In this document: piece after piece, positions 43,235-51,627 of the stretch
How the letters are laid out: each line of letters opens with the position of its first letter
How positions within the stretch are numbered: position 1 is the stretch's first letter
Assembly: GCA_963731745.1 (NCBI GenBank)
Contig: CAVSWT010000006.1
Span: forward strand, 62,001 to 126,000
Origin: CAVSWT01 sp963731745
GTDB taxonomy: Bacteria; Bacteroidota; Ignavibacteria; Ignavibacteriales; Ignavibacteriaceae
Direction of reading: 5' to 3'
Length of the DNA stretch: 64,000 bases
Program-made: the position numbers and the translations under genes
Notes under the pieces: generated by a model
What the model was told of the DNA's origin: nothing
The model's input: only the letters and a program-made list of their open reading frames with translations
The model's database searches: none

Positions 43235-44461
43235 TTATCTAATTTTTCTTGTATACATTTTTGAAAATGGCCCATCAGTTATGCCATGTACAATTATAGA
43301 AGCAAAAATCATCATACTTGTAATTACCCATATTGTTTCGTTATTTGTTTGTCGCCACGAATAAAAGGAATAGTATAGCGCTGCAACTCCAATTGGTCCG
43401 AACCATCCGGCAAATAAAGCATCTCTATAATTTTTTATTAATTTCACAAATGGAAATATTGCCAGCAGTATCGGCAGTCTTCTAAATATCAGAATGGCTG
43501 CAACTAGTAAAATAGCGGCGAAACCATAGTCAGTCCATTTCACCCATGGTATTAACATTCCAAAAAAAATAAATATCGGCAGATCAATAAACCGTTTTAT
43601 AATTTCTTGAATTCTTTCCGACTTTTCATCAGCATTACTATGAATAATAATACTTAATATTGCACCTGAGGCAAACACGGCTAAAAGCCCATCACTTCCT
43701 ATAAGCTTTACCAGACCTAAAGCAGTGAATGATAAAGCTAGTGTCGTGGAAAGCAAAGGTGGCTTTTCCACCTCAGTTTTCTTTTGAATCCAACCCAGTA
43801 TTTTTGCAGTTAGATAACCAAGGAATAGTCCAACTATAATGGCACCAATCGTTTCCCACAAAATAATTTTAAATATAAAGTGTGAAAGTATTCCATCTTT
43901 TACAGTGAGAACTAATAATGGATACATTATTATTGGAAAAGCTAATGCATCATTTAAACCTGATTCAGCCGAAATAAGATGCCTTAGTCCTGCCGGAATA
44001 TATTTTTCGGCTAATTCACTGGTAACAATTGTACTTGCCAAAACCGGATCTGTTGGTGAGATAACTGCACCAATTAAAAATGCCAACCAAAATGGTATTC
44101 CAAGAATTAAATAAATCAAGAGTCCGCTAACTAACCACATAACAGGAAGCGCTACAAGTATTAGAATCAGTATATCCCGCCAATGTTCAAAAATAAATCT
44201 TCTTGGAATTCTAAATGCAACTCCCATCAAGGTTACTGCTAAAGTCAATCTTGCTAATTCTTCCATCACAAGATTGAAGGAGTGATATTTATTTAGATCA
44301 ATAAGGTTTAAAACAGCCGGACCAATTATTATTCCGATGCACATTGCAATAATCGGCTCAGATAGATATAAATGATATTTAAGGTAACCAGCAGTTAATT
44401 CTAAAATTAAAAGAGTGCCGCCAACAGCAACCAAAATTATATTAAGGTCTCCAAAACTCAT
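43235..44461 (-). CDS. Cation:proton antiporter (CPA1/NhaP-like)
   Basis: 408 aa, about twelve to thirteen helices, with LTAGYLKYHLYLSEPIIAMC and IGIIIGPAVLN early, then LAFLIGAVISPTDPVLASTI (the conserved acidic-containing PTDPV motif of CPA1) and HLISAESGLNDALAFPIIMY (ESGLND, the second hallmark). Exchanges Na+ or K+ for H+ and so affects pH and salt balance. The end lacks the cytoplasmic regulatory domain of many NhaP proteins. It starts 1 bp into the stop of the PCC-domain gene (overlap at 44461) and is followed by the ASRT gene after 11 bp. Confidence 0.92.
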   Translation of the reverse strand: MSFGDLNIILVAVGGTLLILELTAGYLKYHLYLSEPIIAMCIGIIIGPAVLNLIDLNKYHSFNLVMEELARLTLAVTLMGVAFRIPRRFIFEHWRDILILILVALPVMWLVSGLLIYLILGIPFWLAFLIGAVISPTDPVLASTIVTSELAEKYIPAGLRHLISAESGLNDALAFPIIMYPLLVLTVKDGILSHFIFKIILWETIGAIIVGLFLGYLTAKILGWIQKKTEVEKPPLLSTTLALSFTALGLVKLIGSDGLLAVFASGAILSIIIHSNADEKSERIQEIIKRFIDLPIFIFFGMLIPWVKWTDYGFAAILLVAAILIFRRLPILLAIFPFVKLIKNYRDALFAGWFGPIGVAALYYSFYSWRQTNNETIWVITSMMIFASIIVHGITDGPFSKMYTRKIR

Positions 44462-44901
44462 TATCCCTTATCAAGATTAATTAATGAGAGCTTATACTCT
44501 TCCTTATATTCTCTTTGAAGATAAGCCGGAGATTCATTTAAAATAATTTCAAGAGTCGGCCTAACAATTCCTTTTAATAAATGTCCGCCTAAAGCATTTC
44601 CGTTTCTCTTTCCTACAGCCAAATGTATATGCACTTTTGGTTTGCCTTTGTGCCTGGAAATATTTCCTATTAGAGAAACAACTTCAACTTGTTCATCTAC
44701 TTCATTATTTATATAATCCTTTTTTTCAATATCAAAATAGCCCAATGTTAATTTTTTAAATGCGCCGATTCCGTATAAGCTGCTTCCGGTTATTTCATTT
44801 TCCTCTGCAAATTTTTCCAGACCATTTAGTACTTCGTCATCTTCTTCAAAAATTAAGGCATAAGTTTTTAATCCATTATCGTTGATTAATTTTGAATTCA
44901 T
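44461..44901 (-). CDS. PCC/PPC domain (DUF296) protein
   Basis: 146 aa, one PCC domain related to the PPC domain of plant AT-hook proteins. Features: YALIFEEDDEVLNGLEKFAE, GSSLYGIGAFKKLTLGYFD, and the conserved VHIHLAVGKRNGNALGGHLL with a His-x-His and GGH triad expected to bind metal. No AT-hook is present, so DNA binding is not implied. In bacteria its role is unknown; it forms trimers. It lies 8 bp after the long FAD/Fe-S gene and overlaps the antiporter gene by 1 bp. Confidence 0.9.
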   Translation of the reverse strand: MNSKLINDNGLKTYALIFEEDDEVLNGLEKFAEENEITGSSLYGIGAFKKLTLGYFDIEKKDYINNEVDEQVEVVSLIGNISRHKGKPKVHIHLAVGKRNGNALGGHLLKGIVRPTLEIILNESPAYLQREYKEEYKLSLINLDKG

Positions 44902-44909
44902 TTTATCTC

Positions 44910-47843
44910 CTATTGCTGAGAAATCTTTTTTAATTCTGATAAAGCTTCATCTTCAGTTTTAAACTTTCCATTATGCTGGCCGACATAAATTAGTTCAGCG
45001 AGATGAAGTGCCTGTCTATTTGTTAATTGTTTAATTTGTTCACGGCAACTGAATCCATCCGCAACAATTAAGGTGTTCTTATCTGCTTCATTTACCTTTG
45101 GAATTAAAACCCGTTCGCCGCATTTTACCGAAACATCATATTTTGAAGCTTCAAACCCAAACGAACCTGCCATACCGCAGCATCCGGATTCCGGCAATGT
45201 AAAATCCAATCCGGTTTTTTTGAGAACTTTCTCATCACTATCAAAATGCATTATTGATTTATGATGACAATGTCCATGAACTATTGCTTTTCTATTAATT
45301 GTTGGTAATGGAATATTTTCTTTTTCAATAAATTCAGCTAAAGTATAAAATTGTTTTTTTAGACGCTGAGCATCTTCATCTTTATTAAATAATCCATTTA
45401 GCTCGTCGCGGAAGGTAGCAATGCAGCTTGGCTCAATACCTACAATTGGTGTTCCCGCTTCAATGTCATCCTTCAATACATCTAAAGTTTCTCGCAATAA
45501 TTTTTTTGCAAGATCAAGAAAACCATAATCATAAAGGGGCCTTCCGCAGCATAAAACTTTAGAAGGCAATACAACATTGTAGCCTGCATTTTCTAAGAAC
45601 AGAGCTGCGGCCACACCAGTTTCCGGTAATAAAAAGTTATTGAACGTATCCGGCCAAAGAATAACTTTCTTGCCATTTTGTTTTTTGCCTTTACTTCTTT
45701 TATTAAACCAATTTCTGAATGTCTGTTTGGCAAACTTTGGTATTTTTCTTTCTGGCGCTAAGCCGGCAATTTTTTTCATTATAATACTGATACCAGGCGC
45801 GCTCATCAAAAAATTTACAAATGAAGGAAATTTAGAAGCTAACCTTGCCCACCAATAAATTAACCCCATTGTATATGCGGGCATCTCTCTAATCTTTCCC
45901 TTATAATAATGAGAAAGAAATTCAGCTTTATAAGTTGCCATATCAACATTTACCGGGCAATCATTTTTACATCCTTTACAGGCAAGACATAAATCAAGCG
46001 CTTCTTTGACATGTTCGCTTTTCCACTTTTCTTTGATTGCATCGCCCTGAAGCATTTCAAAAAGAAGGCGTGCTCTGCCGCGGGTTGAATGCATTTCTTC
46101 ATGAGTTACCATATAGCTCGGGCACATTGTTCCGCCTTCTTCTCTTCGGCATTTGCCTACGCCCACACAGCGTAATGTTACATTCGGAAAATCTCCGTCA
46201 TCTTCAGGATATTGAAAAACCGTTTTTGGAACCCAAGGTGAATAATCAGTTCCCATTCGCAGGTTCTCTGTAATATTATATGCGTCAACTACTTTTCCGG
46301 GATTCATTTTCCAGTCAGGATCCCACGCAGATTTAAATTCTCTGAATGCTTGAATTAATTCTTCACCATACATTTTATAAAGTAAGGGGCCGCGAGCTTG
46401 GCCATCGCCATGTTCTCCTGAAAGAGATCCATTATAGTTAATCACTAAATCAGCAGCTTCATTTACAAATTTTTTAAAATTATCTAATCCCTCTGCAGTT
46501 CTTAAATCAAAAGGTATTCGGCAGTGAATGCAGCCTTGTCCAAAATGGCCATATACTGAAGCATTATAATTATACTTATGAAATAGATCTTTTAGATCTC
46601 TTAAGTAGCTTCCCACTTTTTCAGGAGGAACAGCTGAATCTTCCCATCCCGGCCAGGTGGATTTTTCACCGGGAATGTGCGCGGTGGCTCCTAATCCGCT
46701 TTCCCGAATTTCCCAAATCTGATCTTCTTCATCCTTGTCATCATATAATTTAGTTGACGGCCCGTTTTTATCGTCTTCAAATCTATCGACTAATTTTTTA
46801 GCATTAGCATCTGCTTCTTCTTTCGTCTGCCCTCCGAACTCAACAAGCAGCCAGCCTTTTCCTTTGGGCAAAAGCTTTAGATCATTAATGTTCATCCCTT
46901 TACTTTTCATGTAACCAATTAGTATATCATCAATACCTTCAAGTCCAATCGGTTTAAATTTTAATATTTCCGGGACATGATCACCAGCCTGGAAAACATC
47001 CGGGTATCCTAAAACAACAAGAGACCTTTCCGGAGGGCTGCTGACCAGTTTTACTTTTGCCCTCAATACAACAACACAAGTTGATTCAGTTCCTACTAAT
47101 GCTTTTGCGATATTAAAACCGTTTTCTTCTAAAAGATCGGGAAGATTATATCCTGAGACGCGACGAGGAATATCCGGAAATTTTTCATGAATTAGTTTTT
47201 TATAGTTTTCACTTATTCTCTTTAAAGATTTATAAATTTCACTTTTCCTGCCGCCTTCTTTTATGATTTTATTGTATTGTTCATTTGAAGTTGGGCCTAC
47301 TGTTAATCTTATTCCATCATATGTCAAAACATCTAACTCTAGAATATTCTCTACAGTTTTGCCAGCCATAACAGAATGAATGCCGCAAGAATTATTTCCA
47401 ATCATTCCGCCGAGCGTGCAATGATTGTGGGTTGCTGGATCCGGCCCGAAAGTAAGGTTATGTTTTTCCGCTGCATTTCTTAAATTATCAAGAACTAATC
47501 CCGGTTCTACCCAGGCATATTTTTCTTTATGATTTAATTCAAGAATTTTATTTAAGTATTTTGAAAAATCCATTATTACAGCGGTATTACAGCATTGCCC
47601 TGCTAAGCTCGTTCCGCCGCCTCTGGATAATAATGGAACTTTGTTTTTGTGACATAAATTTACCGTCTTGATAACATCATCGATTTCTTTAGGGATGACA
47701 ACTCCTATCGGTGTTTGTCTATAGTTAGATGCATCCGTTGCATATAATGCTCGGCTGCCATTGTCGAATCTTACTTCACCTTTAATATTATTTTTTAGTT
47801 CATCAACTAAAGATTGAATATTTATTGTTTGAGTCTCTGTCAT
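44910..47843 (-). CDS. FAD-linked oxidase with Fe-S and CCG domains (YdiJ/D-2-hydroxyacid dehydrogenase type)
   Basis: 977 aa. Domains in order: PCMH-type FAD-binding domain (~10-270; LSRGGGTSLAGQCCNTAVIM, DPATHNHCTLGGMIGNNSCG), FAD-oxidase C-terminal domain (~280-530; SGSLSGEHGDGQARGP, similar to D-lactate dehydrogenases), a Fe-S part with CRREEGGTMCPSY and CLACKGCKNDCPVNV, and two CCG domains with CCGRPLYDYG and CCGMAGSFGFE. The organisation is that of YdiJ (about 1020 aa), which oxidises D-2-hydroxyglutarate and related hydroxyacids to the 2-oxo acid. Soluble or peripheral. Neighbouring genes suggest sugar-acid or hydroxyacid use (inference). Confidence 0.9.
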   Translation of the reverse strand: MTETQTINIQSLVDELKNNIKGEVRFDNGSRALYATDASNYRQTPIGVVIPKEIDDVIKTVNLCHKNKVPLLSRGGGTSLAGQCCNTAVIMDFSKYLNKILELNHKEKYAWVEPGLVLDNLRNAAEKHNLTFGPDPATHNHCTLGGMIGNNSCGIHSVMAGKTVENILELDVLTYDGIRLTVGPTSNEQYNKIIKEGGRKSEIYKSLKRISENYKKLIHEKFPDIPRRVSGYNLPDLLEENGFNIAKALVGTESTCVVVLRAKVKLVSSPPERSLVVLGYPDVFQAGDHVPEILKFKPIGLEGIDDILIGYMKSKGMNINDLKLLPKGKGWLLVEFGGQTKEEADANAKKLVDRFEDDKNGPSTKLYDDKDEEDQIWEIRESGLGATAHIPGEKSTWPGWEDSAVPPEKVGSYLRDLKDLFHKYNYNASVYGHFGQGCIHCRIPFDLRTAEGLDNFKKFVNEAADLVINYNGSLSGEHGDGQARGPLLYKMYGEELIQAFREFKSAWDPDWKMNPGKVVDAYNITENLRMGTDYSPWVPKTVFQYPEDDGDFPNVTLRCVGVGKCRREEGGTMCPSYMVTHEEMHSTRGRARLLFEMLQGDAIKEKWKSEHVKEALDLCLACKGCKNDCPVNVDMATYKAEFLSHYYKGKIREMPAYTMGLIYWWARLASKFPSFVNFLMSAPGISIIMKKIAGLAPERKIPKFAKQTFRNWFNKRSKGKKQNGKKVILWPDTFNNFLLPETGVAAALFLENAGYNVVLPSKVLCCGRPLYDYGFLDLAKKLLRETLDVLKDDIEAGTPIVGIEPSCIATFRDELNGLFNKDEDAQRLKKQFYTLAEFIEKENIPLPTINRKAIVHGHCHHKSIMHFDSDEKVLKKTGLDFTLPESGCCGMAGSFGFEASKYDVSVKCGERVLIPKVNEADKNTLIVADGFSCREQIKQLTNRQALHLAELIYVGQHNGKFKTEDEALSELKKISQQ

Positions 47844-47933
47844 AACTTTTCCTATGCAACAATTGTAAACATCAATTTGAATTTTAAGTTTTAATCAATG
47901 CTATCGTCACTAAATAATTTTTATTTTAATAAT

Positions 47934-49028
47934 TCATATTTTAAATTTTTCCGCATCATTTCTCTTTAATTCGATTCCTAAACCATATCTTGATAAATCG
48001 GGGGAAATTTTTCCGTCTTTTTGCTCAGGAAATCCATCGAAAAACATTTTTTCAATTCTTATATGATCAAAAAAATATTCTATATTTCTTAAAGGTTTTA
48101 AAGCACAGCATGGGTGTAAATGAATTGACGGTGCAGTGTGTGCAGAAAATGGAACATGGTAAGCTTCGCATAAATCTGAAGCTTTTAAAAACCCGGTTAT
48201 ACCGGCACATCTTGTTGCATCAGCTTGCAGCACATCAACAGCTTTGTTGCTTAGCATTTGATTGAAATAAGTTGTGTCATATCCATATTCACCCGCGGTA
48301 ACTTCAATTTGATGATTTATAGAATTTCTAATTTGATTTAACCCTGAAAGGTTGTCCGATGAAACTGGTTCTTCAAACCAGGTTACAAATTGTTCCGAAA
48401 ATTTATCCGCTTTAGATAACGCCTGCTTAACTGAATATGCTCCATTGGCATCAACAAATAATTCAGGTTTATCTCCGATAGCTTTTCTTGCTTCTTCAAC
48501 TCTGTAAATATCTTTATCCGGCTCTCGTCCGATTTTCATTTTTACACTTTGCATTCCTTCATTTACCCATCCAGACAATTGATCTTTCAATTGTTTAATT
48601 GAATACGAAGTAAACCCACCGCTTCCGTAAACATCAACGCCATCCCGGATTTGCCCCAGCAATTTTACTAAAGGAACATCTAACAATTTTGCTTTTAAAT
48701 CCCATAAAGCAGAATCAACAGCGGCGATTGCACATGAAGCGATGCCCGGCCTTCCTAAATTTCTGATTGACTTCACCATTTCGTTCCAGCAAAAATTTAT
48801 ATCCAAAGCATTTTTATTTTTTATTACATTTTTTAATTTTTCTTTAATTAAAATTGCAGCTGCATGATGAGAGTAAGTATACCCAATCCCTTTTTTATCT
48901 CCGGCAGAAATTTCCACAATTACTATTGTTGTTGAATCCCACTCGAGTGTACCATCTGATTCCGGTGTTTCAGTGGGAATTGTGTAAGCAGAAACTTCTA
49001 TATTTTTTATTTTGATATTTTCTTTCAT
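47934..49028 (-). CDS. Enolase-superfamily protein (mandelate racemase/muconate lactonising type)
   Basis: 364 aa. N-terminal capping domain (to ~125) and barrel with the K-x-K motif (SVKMKIGREP, about residue 165), the metal ligands in ELFVDANGAYS, TWFEEPVSSDN and EVTAGEYGYD, and a C-terminal His in SAHTAPSIHLHPC. This order matches the MR subgroup of dehydratases/racemases acting on sugar acids. The substrate cannot be told. It begins 2 bp after the SPW/VKOR gene ends, so the two are cotranscribed. Confidence 0.9.
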   Translation of the reverse strand: MKENIKIKNIEVSAYTIPTETPESDGTLEWDSTTIVIVEISAGDKKGIGYTYSHHAAAILIKEKLKNVIKNKNALDINFCWNEMVKSIRNLGRPGIASCAIAAVDSALWDLKAKLLDVPLVKLLGQIRDGVDVYGSGGFTSYSIKQLKDQLSGWVNEGMQSVKMKIGREPDKDIYRVEEARKAIGDKPELFVDANGAYSVKQALSKADKFSEQFVTWFEEPVSSDNLSGLNQIRNSINHQIEVTAGEYGYDTTYFNQMLSNKAVDVLQADATRCAGITGFLKASDLCEAYHVPFSAHTAPSIHLHPCCALKPLRNIEYFFDHIRIEKMFFDGFPEQKDGKISPDLSRYGLGIELKRNDAEKFKI

Positions 49029-49030
49029 TT

Positions 49031-50509
49031 TTATTTTATCATTTTATCCCACGTATCATAGTGTTCTTTAATTGTTCCCTTTGGAATGCTTAGAGCTATT
49101 ATAAAAAGCCCAATCACTATATCGTTAATTTGGCCTATGGAGGAATAGCCTTGCAGAATAAAAGAGGTGATGATAAATATTAGACCAATTAAAATATTTA
49201 AATATCTTCCTGGCCTAATTACTTCTCCCATAGATATTACGGAAAAAGTAAGAACCAAAGCTCCGCCAAGATGATTAATATCGGCGGCAGTTTGAGTATT
49301 CCCGAGCAGATTAGGGACAAACATCATCCAGAGGCCAAGTACAGAAGTAATGATTAAATTCCATGGGAATGTCATTCCCCACAGAGAAGCTTTAAATACT
49401 TTTGATGGGCTTTCATAAAAAGCCTGAAGCCCTGGTGATCTTGAATCATTCTCGCCTTCAATAGTATCGCCTTTCCAAAATGTCCGCCAAAATGGTTTAC
49501 CATTCCGTAATGATTTTTTTATGAACTGTACCATCGCAACAACTTCATCTACTTCTAAAGGAATCATGGGAAGCATACAGAGCGCAGCTAACAGACAAAA
49601 CGAACACCAATGGCCAACAATAACAGGCTGTGAAATTACAAGTGTAATATGAACTAACCCCAATGGAATAACAAGTATTCCAAAAATAGTAACCATCCAC
49701 GGCATTGTTCTCCATCTTGCAGGTGAGCCCATCCATCCCATTAAAAATTCAAAAGTATATGCAAATGCTCCAAGACCTGCATCAGAAATTGGAAGTGAAT
49801 CAGACATTTTTGAATGAAGAACTAAACTGCTGCCGCTCCCAAAAAATGGATCCCAGATATTATTAATAAAACCCATTTGATAAGCAGCCAAATATCTTGA
49901 AACAACAAAACCAGCAAAGCCCAAGGCAATTAAAATTGAACGCTGCGCCCAGGATGATGGATTATATGACCAGCCAGGAGGAACATCAGGACCCATCTTC
50001 ATATAATTAATCATGTTTGGCATACCAGGGATTAAGATTGTTAAAGCAATAATAAAAATGCCAACGAAGGTTTCATTTAAATAAATCATTGAGGACGGCG
50101 CCCAAAAAATAAGCGGTGCCGCATTCAGCCAAACACCAATGAAGCAGGCAAGCCAAAGCGAAACAGGACGATTAGGTTTTAATGATCGGAAACCTAAAAT
50201 TATTATTAAAAATCCTGAAAGAATGTCGCTCCACATTAGGATAGTACTACGGAGATTTAATGAGAGCCAAACGGTTCTTCCTCCTGTTGGCGATACTACT
50301 CCTCTGCTGTAATCAAAAGTGAGTGGACTTAGTATAAGCCAAACTCCTAATAAAATTATAGTCCAATAAACCCATTGTGTTTTATGATGATGGTGAACAA
50401 GCATCTTGAAATGTTCCTGCTTGCTCATTCCGTTTGATCCATTCCCCTTATTACTCTCCGATTTCATTTCAGGACGAGTACTACCTCTATCTTCCATCTT
50501 AATTTTCAT
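49031..50509 (-). CDS. SPW-repeat membrane protein with VKOR-like domain
   Basis: 492 aa, about twelve helices. The N-terminal part (~35-165) holds SPW-type helices (YWTIILLGVWLILSPLTFDY, and SLWLACFIGVWLNAAPLIFW, in which the (S/N)-(P/A)-(W/L) SPW pattern is visible). The middle (~185-330) is a vitamin K epoxide reductase-like four-helix domain ending in the redox motif GHWCSFCLLAALCML. SPW-like helices recur at the C-terminus (SVLGLWMMFVPNLLGNTQTA). I see no pair of periplasmic-loop cysteines that normally pass electrons to CXXC in VKORs. The start ATG at 50509 has no strong ribosome site. It lies between an SDR gene and the enolase-like gene. Confidence 0.8.
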   Translation of the reverse strand: MKIKMEDRGSTRPEMKSESNKGNGSNGMSKQEHFKMLVHHHHKTQWVYWTIILLGVWLILSPLTFDYSRGVVSPTGGRTVWLSLNLRSTILMWSDILSGFLIIILGFRSLKPNRPVSLWLACFIGVWLNAAPLIFWAPSSMIYLNETFVGIFIIALTILIPGMPNMINYMKMGPDVPPGWSYNPSSWAQRSILIALGFAGFVVSRYLAAYQMGFINNIWDPFFGSGSSLVLHSKMSDSLPISDAGLGAFAYTFEFLMGWMGSPARWRTMPWMVTIFGILVIPLGLVHITLVISQPVIVGHWCSFCLLAALCMLPMIPLEVDEVVAMVQFIKKSLRNGKPFWRTFWKGDTIEGENDSRSPGLQAFYESPSKVFKASLWGMTFPWNLIITSVLGLWMMFVPNLLGNTQTAADINHLGGALVLTFSVISMGEVIRPGRYLNILIGLIFIITSFILQGYSSIGQINDIVIGLFIIALSIPKGTIKEHYDTWDKMIK

Positions 50510-50534
50510 CTACGCCACTATATTTATCATCAGT

Positions 50535-51533
50535 TTATATAATTATTATTAGCAGCAAAACTATAACCACGCAAATTGTTAATGTTGATATTGTGAATGC
50601 TGTTCTATGAATATCCACGAAAAGATCTTTACTTTTTTTAATTGCTCTTTTATCAAATTCTCCGTGAGCACCAAAATCACCTTTAACAGGTTCCCATAAA
50701 TTAAAAGGATTATTCTTATCGGCTTTTTCGTCAGTAAGCTGCGAACCATAACCATTTTTTGCCAGGTATCTATCTCCCAAGCCGGGAAAGAATTTGTTGC
50801 CTATAATTATTACGGTGTTATTAAATCCAATATACATTTCTCTTCTTTTATGATAAGCAGCATAATATATTGCTTCCGCAGCTACTTCAGGCTGATATAT
50901 TGGCGGAACCGGCTGAGGTTTTTTATCAAAATTATTTTTACACCAGCTAAATTGAGGAGTATTTAATGCCGGCATCTGCACCATTGTTAAATGCACATTT
51001 ACATTGTCATGAATTAATTCTGCTCTAAGCGATTCGGTAAAACCTTGTATGGCATGTTTGGCTCCGCAATAAGCGGTTTGAAGAGGTATGCCTCTATAAG
51101 CCAATGCAGAACCAACCTGTACAATTACGCCTTCATTCCTTTCTTTCATTCTTTTAAGTGCACTCATAGTTCCATATACAAAACCTAAGTATGTAACTTC
51201 TGTAACTCTTTTAAATTCATCAGGGGTAATTTCGAGAAAGGGAGAAAACACTGTGGTCATGGCATCGTTTACCCAAATATTAATTGGCCCTAATTCATCT
51301 TCTATTTTCTTAGCAGCGTTTTCTACTTCATCTGCGTTTGCAACATCCGCTTGAACAAAAATTGCTTTCACGCCAAAGGATTCAACATCTTTTTTTGCAC
51401 CCTCCAAGCCTTCAATACCTCGGGCAATTAGTCCAATACTGCAACCGTTGGAAGCGAATTTTTTTGCAGCAGCCCGTCCTATACCGGCTGAAGCTCCAGT
51501 TATAACAACAACTTCACCATTGGGATTATTCAT
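50535..51533 (-). CDS. Membrane-anchored SDR family oxidoreductase
   Basis: 332 aa. SDR domain: cofactor loop VVITGASAGIGRAAAKKF, NDAMT in the fourth strand region, the catalytic Ser in VQVGSALAYR and the Tyr/Lys pair in TAYCGAKHAI. The C-terminal ~40 residues form a hydrophobic helix (TISTLTICVVIVLLLIIII), so the enzyme is likely tethered to the membrane. The type resembles the SDRs that accompany SPW-repeat proteins in stress islands. It is 25 bp from the SPW/VKOR gene. Substrate unknown. Confidence 0.9.
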   Translation of the reverse strand: MNNPNGEVVVITGASAGIGRAAAKKFASNGCSIGLIARGIEGLEGAKKDVESFGVKAIFVQADVANADEVENAAKKIEDELGPINIWVNDAMTTVFSPFLEITPDEFKRVTEVTYLGFVYGTMSALKRMKERNEGVIVQVGSALAYRGIPLQTAYCGAKHAIQGFTESLRAELIHDNVNVHLTMVQMPALNTPQFSWCKNNFDKKPQPVPPIYQPEVAAEAIYYAAYHKRREMYIGFNNTVIIIGNKFFPGLGDRYLAKNGYGSQLTDEKADKNNPFNLWEPVKGDFGAHGEFDKRAIKKSKDLFVDIHRTAFTISTLTICVVIVLLLIIII

Positions 51534-51627
51534 ATAGTCTTACTATTATTTTAAGAAATTATTTATTCCCTAATTGCTAGCATCTACGCTCTCCTTGAGC
51601 CAAGATACCAGCAATCGGGTAAATGTT

